DNA from: Kineococcus sp. TRM81007
GTDB taxonomy: Bacteria; Actinomycetota; Actinomycetes; Actinomycetales; Kineococcaceae
NCBI RefSeq assembly: GCF_022669155.1
Contig: NZ_JALBVB010000016.1
Location: 1 to 64,000, forward strand
Length of the DNA stretch: 64,000 nt
Direction: 5' to 3'
Translations under genes and position numbers: made by a program
Notes under the pieces: generated by a model
The model's input: only the letters and a program-made list of their open reading frames with translations
Databases searched by the model: none
Told to the model about the DNA's origin: nothing
Shown: positions 43,399-51,551 of the stretch, piece by piece
Numbering within the stretch: position 1 is the first letter of the stretch
Layout: each line of letters begins with the position of its first letter

Positions 43399-44332
43399 CA
43401 CGAGCGCCCCGACCGGGTCCGCCGCGGCAGCGGCGGGCGCCGCCGCCCCGGGGCCGACCGTGCCGCCGCCCGCCGTCCCGGCCCCCCCGCGTCCCAGGTA
43501 CGGGCGCAGGGCGCTCCGGGTGGCTCAGTCCCTGTCCAGCACGGTCGTGCTGTGGGTGCTGGCCGCGTTGTTCATCTTCCCCGTCCTGTGGCTCGTCCTG
43601 AGCTCCCTCAAGCCCGGTGGGGAGCTGTTCCGCTACCCCCTGACGATCCTCCCGGACACCTGGACCTTCGACGGGTACGCCCGCGCCTGGGAGCGCGTCG
43701 ACTTCGCCCTGTACTTCCGCAACACCGCGGTCGTCGCGACCGTGACGACCGTCCTGACGGTCCTGGTCAGCGCCGCCACCGGGTACGCGCTGGCCAAGTA
43801 CAGGGCGAGGTGGCTGAGCGTGCTGTTCATGTGCATCCTCGCCACGACGATGCTGCCGACCGAGGTCATCCTCAGCCCGACCTTCGTCGTGATCCGCGAC
43901 CTCGGCCTCTACGACCAGCTGGCGGGCATCATCATCCCGTCGATCCTCACCGCCACCGGTGTCTTCATGTTCCGCCAGTTCTTCCGCACGGTGCCCGACG
44001 AGCTCATCGAGGCGGCCCGGATCGACGGGGCGCGGGAACTGTCCATCTTCTTCCGCATCATGCTGCCGCTGGCCAAGCCCATCGCCATCACCCTGGCGAT
44101 CTTCAGCTTCCAGTGGCGCTGGAACGACTACATCTGGCCGCTGCTGGTGCTCGGCGACCCGGACAAGTTCACGCTGCAGGTGGCGCTGCGCTCGCTCATC
44201 GGCGCGGAGAACATCGACTGGACGGTCCTGCTGCCGGCGTCGGTCATCTCCATCCTGCCGCTCCTCGCGCTGTTCCTGGTGACCCAGCGCTACATCCTCA
44301 GCTCCGACCTGAACTCCGGCCTCAAGGACTGA
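43388..44332 (+). CDS. Sugar ABC transporter permease (MalG/UgpE type)
   Basis: A 314-residue permease of the MalG class with six helices after an Ala/Pro-rich N-terminal extension of about 45 residues. The EAA loop is DELIEAARIDGARELSIFFRIMLPL. GTG 43388 overlaps the previous gene by eleven bases and has a GGAAGG site, so it is preferred to GTG 43367. It ends one base before the start of the next gene. Confidence 0.94.
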   Translation: MTSDTSAPTGSAAAAAGAAAPGPTVPPPAVPAPPRPRYGRRALRVAQSLSSTVVLWVLAALFIFPVLWLVLSSLKPGGELFRYPLTILPDTWTFDGYARAWERVDFALYFRNTAVVATVTTVLTVLVSAATGYALAKYRARWLSVLFMCILATTMLPTEVILSPTFVVIRDLGLYDQLAGIIIPSILTATGVFMFRQFFRTVPDELIEAARIDGARELSIFFRIMLPLAKPIAITLAIFSFQWRWNDYIWPLLVLGDPDKFTLQVALRSLIGAENIDWTVLLPASVISILPLLALFLVTQRYILSSDLNSGLKD

Positions 44333-44333
44333 C

Positions 44334-46073
44334 GTGGACCTCGCCCTGCCCGCCGACCCCGCCCGGCACGTCGACCGCCCCCGGCCGGTCGACGGCGTCG
44401 ACCACGAGCACCTCGCCCGCCTGGTGCGCGGGAGCCGTGCCCAGGCGGACGCGCTGCTGGCCGCGCCGGCGGCGACCGTCCCCGCGGCCCTGCCGCACCG
44501 GGAGACGATGCGGCGGGTCAGGACCCTGGTCCTGGCCGACGCCACCTCGGGCGAGGGGGGACCCGCCGCCTCGGCGGCGCAGGCCCTCGCCGGCGCCCTG
44601 CTGGACCACCTGGACGCCCTGCAGGGGCCGACGGGGCTGTTCGACGGGACGAACCTGGTGTCCCCGCCGGACAGCGCCTTCACGCTCAACGACGTCTGCC
44701 TGGTGCTGGAGGTCGTCGACCGCACCGGCACCGGTGACCGGTGGGGCTGGGCGCGCCAGCGGCTCCTCACGATCGCCGAGCGCGCCGCCGACGGGCTGCG
44801 CACCGGGGGCGTCCACACCCCGAACCACCGGTGGGAGCTCGCCAGCGCCCTGGCCGGGCTCCACCACGTCCTGGGGGACGAGCGCCTCGCGGCGCGCGTG
44901 GACGAGTGGCTCGCCGAGGGCGTGGACGTCGACGCCGACGGGTTCTACTCCGAACGCAGCGCGATCTACGCCTCGGTCGTCACGAACCCCTCCCTGCTCA
45001 CGATCGCGCGCCTGCTGGACCGGCCGCACCTCCTCGAACCGGTCCGCGCCCACCTGCGCACCCTGCCCGCCCTCGTCGACGACGACGGCGAGGTCGTCAC
45101 CGTCCACTCCCGGCGGCAGGACCAGCGGGAGGTGTTCCACGTCGAGTCGTACCTCAGCCAGCTGCGCCGCTTCGCCGTGACGGACGGCGACGGGCGGCTG
45201 GCGCGCCTGGCCCTGCTCGCCGCGGCGGGCGAGCTGCCCGACCCGGCGCGCCACCTCGCCGAGGCGGTCGTGGACCCCGTGGTCGCCCAGCGGCTGCCGC
45301 CGGCGGTGGACGCCCCCGACGGCACCACCGCGTGGCCGACGGTCGGGCTGGTGCGGCACCGCGCCGGTGCCGTCGTCAGCACCGTCTTCGCCGGCGCGGA
45401 CACCCGCGACGTCGGCAGGGTCGCCTCCGGCCTGTCGAACTCCGCGACCGTGCTGCAGGTCCGCGCCGGTGGGGCGCGGTTGCGCGCCCTGCGGATCTCG
45501 CCCTCGTTCTTCGACACCGGCGCGCTGCGCCCCCGCGTCGAGCGCACCGGCCCCGGCCACCTCGTGCTGCGCGAGGACCGCGCCAGCGGCTACTACCAGC
45601 CGCTGCCCGCCGAGCACCGCCGCCCCGGCGGCGACTACCCCTTGACCGACGAGGGGCGCTTCTTCGCCCGGATGGGCTTCGGCGCACGGCCCTTCGACCC
45701 CGTCGAGCTGAGCGTGCGGCTGGACGTGGACCTGGACGACGACGGTGCCCGGGTCCAGCTGGTGGCGGACGGGCCGCGCACCCGGGTGGCGGTGGAACTG
45801 GTGCTGGGCGACGGGCAGCTCACCGGCACCGAGGCGCACCCCGACGAGCCCGGCACCCGCTGGCTGCGCGGGTCCACGGCGACGCTGCACCACGGCGACG
45901 AGGCGCTGGAGCTGCACGTGGAGGGGCACGACGACCACGTGCCCCCGCGCTTCGAGGACGGCGAGTTCTTCACCTACGTCCACGGCGAGGACCGGGTGCC
46001 GGGGCAGCGCGTCCTGCTGTCCGCCTGGAGCGACAGCGTGGTGCGGATCCGCGTGCGGGCCCTGGCGCCGTGA
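44334..46073 (+). CDS. Unassigned protein with helical-barrel and beta-rich halves, possible glycan-active enzyme
   Basis: A 579-residue cytoplasmic protein (no signal peptide) embedded in a sugar operon. Residues 1-330 are helical with a repeated pattern (NDVCLVLEVVDRTG, TPNHRWELASALAGLHHVLGD, FYSERSAIYASVVTNPSLL), like an (alpha/alpha) toroid. Residues 340-579 are beta-rich (VGLVRHRAGAVVSTVFAG, GHLVLREDRASGYYQPLP, FFTYVHGEDRVPG). This two-part plan is typical of glycoside hydrolases and polysaccharide lyases with a toroid and beta-sandwich. The conserved-looking NHRWE, SRRQDQRE and YSER segments are candidate active-site parts. I cannot assign a family. Confidence 0.85.
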   Translation: MDLALPADPARHVDRPRPVDGVDHEHLARLVRGSRAQADALLAAPAATVPAALPHRETMRRVRTLVLADATSGEGGPAASAAQALAGALLDHLDALQGPTGLFDGTNLVSPPDSAFTLNDVCLVLEVVDRTGTGDRWGWARQRLLTIAERAADGLRTGGVHTPNHRWELASALAGLHHVLGDERLAARVDEWLAEGVDVDADGFYSERSAIYASVVTNPSLLTIARLLDRPHLLEPVRAHLRTLPALVDDDGEVVTVHSRRQDQREVFHVESYLSQLRRFAVTDGDGRLARLALLAAAGELPDPARHLAEAVVDPVVAQRLPPAVDAPDGTTAWPTVGLVRHRAGAVVSTVFAGADTRDVGRVASGLSNSATVLQVRAGGARLRALRISPSFFDTGALRPRVERTGPGHLVLREDRASGYYQPLPAEHRRPGGDYPLTDEGRFFARMGFGARPFDPVELSVRLDVDLDDDGARVQLVADGPRTRVAVELVLGDGQLTGTEAHPDEPGTRWLRGSTATLHHGDEALELHVEGHDDHVPPRFEDGEFFTYVHGEDRVPGQRVLLSAWSDSVVRIRVRALAP

Positions 46074-47209
46074 CCGCGACGGTGGCGCGGTTCGTCCACG
46101 ACCAGCCCGCGGTCGCGCGGGACGTGCTGGCCCGGGTGGCACCGGCCGCCGCGGCGGCCCTGAGCGGTGCCACCCCCGTGGACCGGGTGCTGCTCGTCGG
46201 CTCCGGCACCTCCCACCACGCCTCCCGCGTCGCGCTCGCCGACTTCGCGGCCGGGCGGTGCGCGCACGCTCTCGTCCCTTCCGACGCCGCGACCGAGCTG
46301 GAGCGGTGGGTCCTCGACGGTGCCCGGCCCGGCCTGCTCGTCGTCGGCGTCTCGCAGTCCGGCCGCAGCACGGCCACGCTCGACGTCCTGCGGCGGGCAC
46401 GGGCCGCGGGAGCGCGCACGCTCCTCGTCACGGGTGGGCCCGCCGAGCGGGACGAGGCCGCCGACGCCGTGCTGGACGTGGGCTGCGGACCCGAACCCGT
46501 GGGCGCGAAGACGAAGGGGTTCACCGCCACCGTGCTCGCGCTCGTCGTGCTCGGGCGGCTCCTCGCGCGCACCGGCACCGGCCGCGGGGGCACCGTGCCC
46601 CTCCCCGGCACCCGCGCGTTCGACGACCTGGACCGCGTGCCCGGCGCCGTCGAGGACGTGCTGCGCCGCTCCGGCCCCCTGGAGGGCCTGCTCGCCGGAT
46701 CCGCGCCCACGGCGGTGCACGTCGTCAGCTGGGGCCCGTGGCGCGCCGTGGCCGACGAGGGGGCGCTGAAGCTGCTCGAGACGTCGCTGCTGCCCGTCGA
46801 GTCGTGGGACGTCGAGGAGTTCCTGCACGGACCCCACCGCCGGCTCGGCCCGGGCAGCCTGCTGGTGGTCGTCGGCGACCGGACCCGCTGGGGCACCCGC
46901 GCCGACGCGCTCGCCGGGTTCGTGCGGTCGCTGGGCGGGAAGGTGCTCGACGTCCGCAGCGGCGGCCAGGACCGCGCCGGGCCCGGTCACGTCACCCTCG
47001 CGCTGCCGGCGGCGCCCACCCCCGCCGTCGCCGACGTCCTGCCCGCGGTCGTCCCCCTGCAGCTGCTCGCCCTGGCGCTGACGGCCGCGTGCGGGCGCAG
47101 CGCCGAGGACGACCCCTTCCCCGACTTCCACCGCCTGCTCGGCAGCAAGACCCCGAGCACCGCCACCGGTCCCGGTGGCGCGCCCCACCGCCCAGGAGGA
47201 GCACCGTGA
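46070..47209 (+). CDS. Double-SIS-domain sugar isomerase/deaminase (GlmS isomerase-like)
   Basis: A 379-residue protein with two SIS folds. The first has VGSGTSHHASRVALADF and GVSQSGRSTATLDVLRRA (phosphosugar-binding Ser-rich loop), then VGAKTKGFTATVLAL. The second has DEGALKLLETS and SWDVEEFLHGPHRRL, matching the catalytic Glu and His-loop region of the GlmS isomerase domain. No glutaminase domain is present, so it is more like AgaS, FrlB or NagB-II type enzymes that deaminate or isomerise amino-sugar phosphates. GTG 46070 overlaps the previous stop (GTGA), and its own stop overlaps nagB. Confidence 0.9.
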   Translation: MTATVARFVHDQPAVARDVLARVAPAAAAALSGATPVDRVLLVGSGTSHHASRVALADFAAGRCAHALVPSDAATELERWVLDGARPGLLVVGVSQSGRSTATLDVLRRARAAGARTLLVTGGPAERDEAADAVLDVGCGPEPVGAKTKGFTATVLALVVLGRLLARTGTGRGGTVPLPGTRAFDDLDRVPGAVEDVLRRSGPLEGLLAGSAPTAVHVVSWGPWRAVADEGALKLLETSLLPVESWDVEEFLHGPHRRLGPGSLLVVVGDRTRWGTRADALAGFVRSLGGKVLDVRSGGQDRAGPGHVTLALPAAPTPAVADVLPAVVPLQLLALALTAACGRSAEDDPFPDFHRLLGSKTPSTATGPGGAPHRPGGAP

Positions 47210-47979
47210 GGATCCGCGTCCTGCAGACCACCGCGCAGATCGGTGAGGCCGCCGCCGACCTCGTCGTCGAGGCGCTGCGCTCGCGGCGCGACCCCCTGCT
47301 CGGTGTCGCCACCGGCTCGTCCCCCGAACCGGTCTACGCCGCGCTCGCCGCTCGCGCCGCCGCGGGGCTCGACCTCGGCGACGTCGACGTCGTCGCCCTG
47401 GACGAGTACGTCGGCCTGCCGCCGGGGCACCCGGAGAGCTACCGCGCCGTGGTGCGGCGCAGCGTCGTCGAGCCGCTGGGCATCGACCCGTCGCGGGTGC
47501 GGGTGCCGCACGTGGACGCGTCCGGTTCGGGGGCCGGTTTCGAGGCCTCCCTCGCCGAGCGCGGCGGTGCGGACGTCCAGCTGCTCGGCATCGGGCACAA
47601 CGGCCACCTCGCCTTCAACGAACCGGGCTCCCCCCTCGACTCGCGCACCCGCGAGGTCACCCTGACGGGACGCACGCGGCACGCCAACGCCCGGTTCTTC
47701 GGCGGGGACCCCGCCGCCGTGCCGGCGCGCGCGGTCACGCAGGGCCTGGCCACCGTCCTCTCCGCGCACCGGCTGGTGCTCGTCGCCACCGGTGCCGCCA
47801 AGGCGGCCGCCGTGGCCGCGGCGCTGCAGGGCCCGGTGAGCACCGCCTGCCCCGCGTCGGTGCTGCAGTCGCACCAGGACGTCACCGTGCTGCTCGACCC
47901 GGCGGCGGCCGCTGACCTGGAGCACGTCGGCGACTCCCCGAGGGAGCCGGGCGACCTGCTGACCGCCGGGACCGGCTGA
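47206..47979 (+). CDS. nagB: Glucosamine-6-phosphate deaminase
   Basis: Converts glucosamine 6-phosphate to fructose 6-phosphate and ammonia. The 257-residue protein has GVATGSSPEPVYAAL, LDEYVGLP near residue 65 (catalytic Asp), GIGHNGHLAFNEPGS near 129 (catalytic His) and the typical C-terminal SVLQSHQDVTVLLDPAAA. The length is normal for the short bacterial form. GTG 47206 follows AGGAGGA and overlaps the SIS gene stop. No nagA deacetylase gene is in the locus. Confidence 0.94.
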   Translation: MRIRVLQTTAQIGEAAADLVVEALRSRRDPLLGVATGSSPEPVYAALAARAAAGLDLGDVDVVALDEYVGLPPGHPESYRAVVRRSVVEPLGIDPSRVRVPHVDASGSGAGFEASLAERGGADVQLLGIGHNGHLAFNEPGSPLDSRTREVTLTGRTRHANARFFGGDPAAVPARAVTQGLATVLSAHRLVLVATGAAKAAAVAAALQGPVSTACPASVLQSHQDVTVLLDPAAAADLEHVGDSPREPGDLLTAGTG

Positions 47980-48030
47980 GCCCCCTCCCACCTCGCCCCC
48001 GGCACGGACGACACGCACTGGAGACCGCAC

Positions 48031-49536
48031 GTGGCAAGCGCGCACCTCACCCTCGACCCGGCGTTCACGATCGGCACCGTGCGGCGGCGGCTGTTCGGCG
48101 GCTTCGTCGAGCACCTCGGACGCCACGTCTACGACGGCATCCACGAGCCGACCCACCCGACGGCCGGTCCCGACGGGTTCCGGCGGGACGTCGTCGACCT
48201 GGTCCGGGAACTGGGGGTGAGCGCGATCCGCTACCCCGGCGGCAACTTCGTCTCCGGCTACGTCTGGGAGGACGGCGTCGGCCCCGTGGACGAACGCCCC
48301 CGCCGGCTCGACCTGGCCTGGCACTCGACGGAGACCAACCGGGTCGGGCTGCACGAGTTCCAGCAGTGGCTGGACCACGTCGGCAGCGAGCTCGTGCTCG
48401 CCGTGAACCTCGGCACCCGTGGGCCGAAGGAGGCGCTCGAGCTCCTCGAGTACGCCAACGTCCCCGCCGGCACCACCCGCGCGCAGCAGCGTGCGCAGAA
48501 CGGCCGGCAGGAACCGTTCGGGGTCCGCATGTGGTGCCTGGGCAACGAGATGGACGGGCCCTGGCAGCTCGGCCACCGCGACGCCGAGGACTACGGGAAG
48601 CTCGCCTCGATGACGGCCAAGGCGATGCGCCAGCTCGACCCGGACCTCGAACTCGTCGCCTGCGGCTCCTCCGGCCGGTACATGCCGACCTTCGGCGAGT
48701 GGGAACGCACCGTCCTGCACCACACCTACGACGACGTGGACTACATCTCCTGCCACGCCTACTACGAGGAGCTCGACGGCGACCTGGCGAGCTTCCTCGC
48801 CTCCGGCGTGCACATGGACGGGTTCATCGAGTCCGTCGTCGCAGCCGCCGACCACGTGCGCTCCGTCAAGCGGTCCGACAAGCGCATCGACATCTCCTTC
48901 GACGAGTGGAACGTCTGGTACTCCAGCCGGTGGCAGGAGAAGTCCCGCACCTTCACCGTCGACGACTGGCCCGTCGCACCCCGCTTGCTGGAGGACGCGT
49001 ACTCCGTCGCGGACGCCGTCACCGTCGGCGGGCTGCTCGTGTCGCTGCTCAACCACGCCGACCGGGTGACCTCCGCGAGCCTCGCCCAGCTGGTCAACGT
49101 CATCGCCCCGATCATGACCGAACCCGGTGGGCCGGCCTGGCGGCAGACCACGTTCTTCCCGTTCTCGCTCACCTCGCGGCTGGCGCGCGGAAGCGCCCTG
49201 CGGGTCGTGCTGGACGCCGACACGACGAGCACCGCCGTCCACGGCGACGTCCCCGTGGTCGCTGCGGCCGCGACGACGGACGGCTCCTCGACCGCGGTCT
49301 TCCTGCAGAACCGGCACACGACGGAGCCCACGACGGTGACCGTGGACCTGAGCCGCTTCCCCGCCACCGGGGACGTGGTGGCGCAGGGCCTCTGGGACGA
49401 GGACGTGCGCGCCGTGAACGACCTCGCGAACCCCGAGCGGGTGCGCCTGCGCAGCAACGACACGGTCGAGGTGGCCGACGGGGTGCTGACGATCGAGCTG
49501 CCGCCGGTGTCGTGGACGGCCGTCACCCTGGGCTGA
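48031..49536 (+). CDS. GH51 alpha-L-arabinofuranosidase, intracellular
   Basis: Retaining exo-enzyme of 501 residues, a TIM barrel followed by a beta-sandwich. RLFGGFVEHLGRHVYDGIHEP opens the fold; RYPGGNFVSGYVWEDGVGP, WCLGNEMDGPWQ (acid/base Glu, about residue 173) and FDEWNVWY (nucleophile Glu, about 292) are canonical. No signal peptide, so it acts on imported oligosaccharides. GTG 48031 is preceded by GGAG; the 51-base gap from nagB suggests the same operon. GH51 enzymes release terminal L-arabinofuranose; some also act on xylosidic bonds. Confidence 0.94.
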   Translation: MASAHLTLDPAFTIGTVRRRLFGGFVEHLGRHVYDGIHEPTHPTAGPDGFRRDVVDLVRELGVSAIRYPGGNFVSGYVWEDGVGPVDERPRRLDLAWHSTETNRVGLHEFQQWLDHVGSELVLAVNLGTRGPKEALELLEYANVPAGTTRAQQRAQNGRQEPFGVRMWCLGNEMDGPWQLGHRDAEDYGKLASMTAKAMRQLDPDLELVACGSSGRYMPTFGEWERTVLHHTYDDVDYISCHAYYEELDGDLASFLASGVHMDGFIESVVAAADHVRSVKRSDKRIDISFDEWNVWYSSRWQEKSRTFTVDDWPVAPRLLEDAYSVADAVTVGGLLVSLLNHADRVTSASLAQLVNVIAPIMTEPGGPAWRQTTFFPFSLTSRLARGSALRVVLDADTTSTAVHGDVPVVAAAATTDGSSTAVFLQNRHTTEPTTVTVDLSRFPATGDVVAQGLWDEDVRAVNDLANPERVRLRSNDTVEVADGVLTIELPPVSWTAVTLG

Positions 49537-49544
49537 GGGCCGAA

Positions 49545-49559
49545 CGGCGCCGAGCGCCG
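49545..49559. terminator. Short GC hairpin between convergent genes
   Basis: CGGCGC-CGA-GCGCCG forms a six-base-pair stem in the 36-base gap between the arabinofuranosidase gene and trmB. Possible shared terminator. Confidence 0.35.
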
Positions 49560-49572
49560 CGCCCGGTGCGGC

Positions 49573-50298
49573 TCAGCGCGCCGGCGGGCCGGGGCGGCGG
49601 GCGAGCAGGTCCGTCACCGCGTGGCCGCGTTCCAGGCCGCGCGCCTCGAACGGGGTGATCGGGCGCCAGGGCGGCCGTTCGCCCAGGTACCCCTCCAGCA
49701 CCAGCCCGGGTTCGGCGTCCAGCACGGCGCGCATCCGCTGCGCGTACGGCTCCCAGTCCGTCGCGCAGTGCAGCAGCCCGCCGGGGGCGAGCCGGTCGGC
49801 CACCAGCGCCGCGAAACCGGCGTCGACCAGGCGGCGCTTGTGGTGGCGCGGCTTGGGCCACGGGTCGGGGAAGTACACCCGCACGCCGGCCAGGCTGCCG
49901 GGGGGGACCCGCTCCTGCAGCAGCAGGTGACCGTCGCCCTCCAGCACCCGGACGTTGCCCAGCCCGCGCTCGTGCAGACCCAGCAGCAGCGCGGCGACCC
50001 CGGGGGTGTGGACGTCGGCGGCCAGCACGCCGGTGCCGGGGTCGGCCGCGGCCATCGCCAGGGTGGTGCGCCCCATGCCGAACCCGATCTCCAGGACGAC
50101 CGGGGTGCCGTGCCCGAACAGCGCCGGCAGGTCCAGCGGGCCGTCGCCGCCGGGCACGGCGTACCGGTCCCGGTGGGCCTGGAGGGCCTGCTGCCGGGTG
50201 GCGCCCATCCGGCCGCGCCGCAGCTTGTACGAGCGCAGCGTCTCGTCCACCGCACCGGCGGAGCTGGGTCGTGGGGTCACCGCGCCATCATCCGTCAC
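49573..50298 (-). CDS. trmB: tRNA (guanine-N7-)-methyltransferase
   Basis: Makes m7G46 in the tRNA variable loop with S-adenosylmethionine. The 241-residue protein has the N-terminal SYKLRRGRMG, SAM-binding VLEIGFGMGRTTLAMAA, and the diagnostic RVYFPDPWPKPRHHKRRL, plus the C-terminal TPFEARGLERGH. GTG 50298 starts the protein. It is unrelated to the two sugar operons between which it lies and is transcribed towards the arabinofuranosidase gene. Confidence 0.95.
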   Translation of the reverse strand: MTDDGAVTPRPSSAGAVDETLRSYKLRRGRMGATRQQALQAHRDRYAVPGGDGPLDLPALFGHGTPVVLEIGFGMGRTTLAMAAADPGTGVLAADVHTPGVAALLLGLHERGLGNVRVLEGDGHLLLQERVPPGSLAGVRVYFPDPWPKPRHHKRRLVDAGFAALVADRLAPGGLLHCATDWEPYAQRMRAVLDAEPGLVLEGYLGERPPWRPITPFEARGLERGHAVTDLLARRPGPPAR

Positions 50299-50354
50299 GG
50301 GCCGGCCCGGCCGGCACCCGCATCACGATGCCGTCACGTGCTCCAGCGCGCTCT

Positions 50355-50368
50355 TGACTGCGCTGTCA
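50355..50368. promoter_or_regulatory. LacI-family operator, upstream copy
   Basis: TGACTGCGCTGTCA is a near-perfect 14-base palindrome (TGAC-N-GCGC-N-GTCA) with a central GC step typical of LacI-family sites. Its reverse complement recurs at 50397. It overlaps TTGACT, a possible -35 box of the regulator operon. Confidence 0.75.
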
Positions 50369-50396
50369 CCGGGGTCGAGGCTCTGGGCCCACGGGA

Positions 50397-50410
50397 TGAC
50401 AGCGCAGTCA
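50397..50410. promoter_or_regulatory. LacI-family operator, downstream copy
   Basis: TGACAGCGCAGTCA is the exact reverse complement of the 50355 site, 42 bases away centre to centre (four helical turns), and lies just before the GGAGG of the lacI-type gene. Both sites on one DNA face fit cooperative autorepression. Confidence 0.75.
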
Positions 50411-50426
50411 CCGGAGGTTCGCGGGC

Positions 50427-51491
50427 ATGGTTCGGCAGGGCGTCGCAGCACCACCGCGGCAGGTCCCCCGCGCCGTCGTGATGGCGGACGTGGCGAGGGC
50501 CGCGGGGGTGAGCCCCAAGACGGTCTCGCGCGTCCTGAACGGCTCGTCGCAGGTGCGGCCCGAGGTGCGCGAGCGGGTCCACGCCGCCGTCGCGCGGCTG
50601 GGGTACCGCCGCAACGGCGCCGCCCGCGCCCTGGCCGCCGGCCGCACCGACGTCATCGGCATCGTGGCTCCGGAGACGGACCTGCACGGCGTCGCCCAGC
50701 ACGTCCTGGATGTGGAGCGGGCCGCCCGCGAGCGCGGGCTGGGCACGGTCGTCGTCACGACCGGCGACGGCGAGGGCGACGACGCCGTGCGCCGCGCCGT
50801 CGACCGGGCCGTGTCCCTGGGGGCGGAGGGCGTCGTGGTCGCCGAGCCGCTCCTGCGCGACCCCGCGGTCCTCGACGCCTTCGCCGACGTCCCCCTCGTG
50901 GTGCCGGGGGAGCTCGCCTCGCCCCACCCGCTGCACCGCTCGGTCGCCGCCGCCGAGGAGGAGGGCGCCCGGCTGGCGACCGAGCACCTCCTCGGCCTCG
51001 GGCACGGGACCGTCGACCACGTCGCGGGCCCCGCGTCCTGGCGGCCGGCGGTGCTGCGCGAGCGGGGCTGGCGCGCCGCGCTGCGCGCCGCGGGCGCTCT
51101 CGCACCGGAGCCGGTCCGCGGCGACTGGTCGGCGCGCTCGGGGTACGACGCCACCCGGGAGCTGCTGGTGCGCGGGCCGTTCACCGCCCTGTTCGCCGCC
51201 AACGACTCCATGGCCATCGGCGCGGGCCGCGCCCTGCAGGAAGCGGGGCTGCGGGTGCCGGGGGACGTCTCGGTCGTCGGTTTCGACGACCTGCCGGAGG
51301 CGGGGTTCCTCTGGGCACCGCTGTCGAGCGTCCGCCAGGACATCGCCGGTGTCGCGCGACGCGCCGTGGAGCTCCTCGCCGGCGCGATGGCGGGGGAGCC
51401 CGCACCGGTCGGTGCCCCGCCGGTCCGCGCCGAGCTGGTGGTGCGGGCGAGCTCCGGCCCCCCGCCGCGAGGGGGTGGTGCCGGGCGCTGA
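50427..51491 (+). CDS. LacI-family transcriptional regulator of the galactoside operon
   Basis: A 354-residue repressor. After a short leader, VVMADVARAAGVSPKTVSRVLNGSSQVRPEVRERV is the HTH and hinge region, with GYRRNGAARALAAGRTDVIGIVAP next. The effector domain has ATEHLLGLGH, LFAANDSMAIGAGRALQEAG and VVGFDDLPEAGFLWAPLSSVRQD. ATG 50427 has GGAGG nine bases before it. Two matched operators upstream suggest autoregulation. It reads into the ABC/GH42 genes 60 bases downstream, so it likely controls uptake of a beta-galactoside. Confidence 0.94.
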   Translation: MVRQGVAAPPRQVPRAVVMADVARAAGVSPKTVSRVLNGSSQVRPEVRERVHAAVARLGYRRNGAARALAAGRTDVIGIVAPETDLHGVAQHVLDVERAARERGLGTVVVTTGDGEGDDAVRRAVDRAVSLGAEGVVVAEPLLRDPAVLDAFADVPLVVPGELASPHPLHRSVAAAEEEGARLATEHLLGLGHGTVDHVAGPASWRPAVLRERGWRAALRAAGALAPEPVRGDWSARSGYDATRELLVRGPFTALFAANDSMAIGAGRALQEAGLRVPGDVSVVGFDDLPEAGFLWAPLSSVRQDIAGVARRAVELLAGAMAGEPAPVGAPPVRAELVVRASSGPPPRGGGAGR

Positions 51492-51551
51492 CCGCGCCCC
51501 CACCCCCACCGGCTCGAGCGCCCACCGAACACCACGGACGAAGGAGTACCT

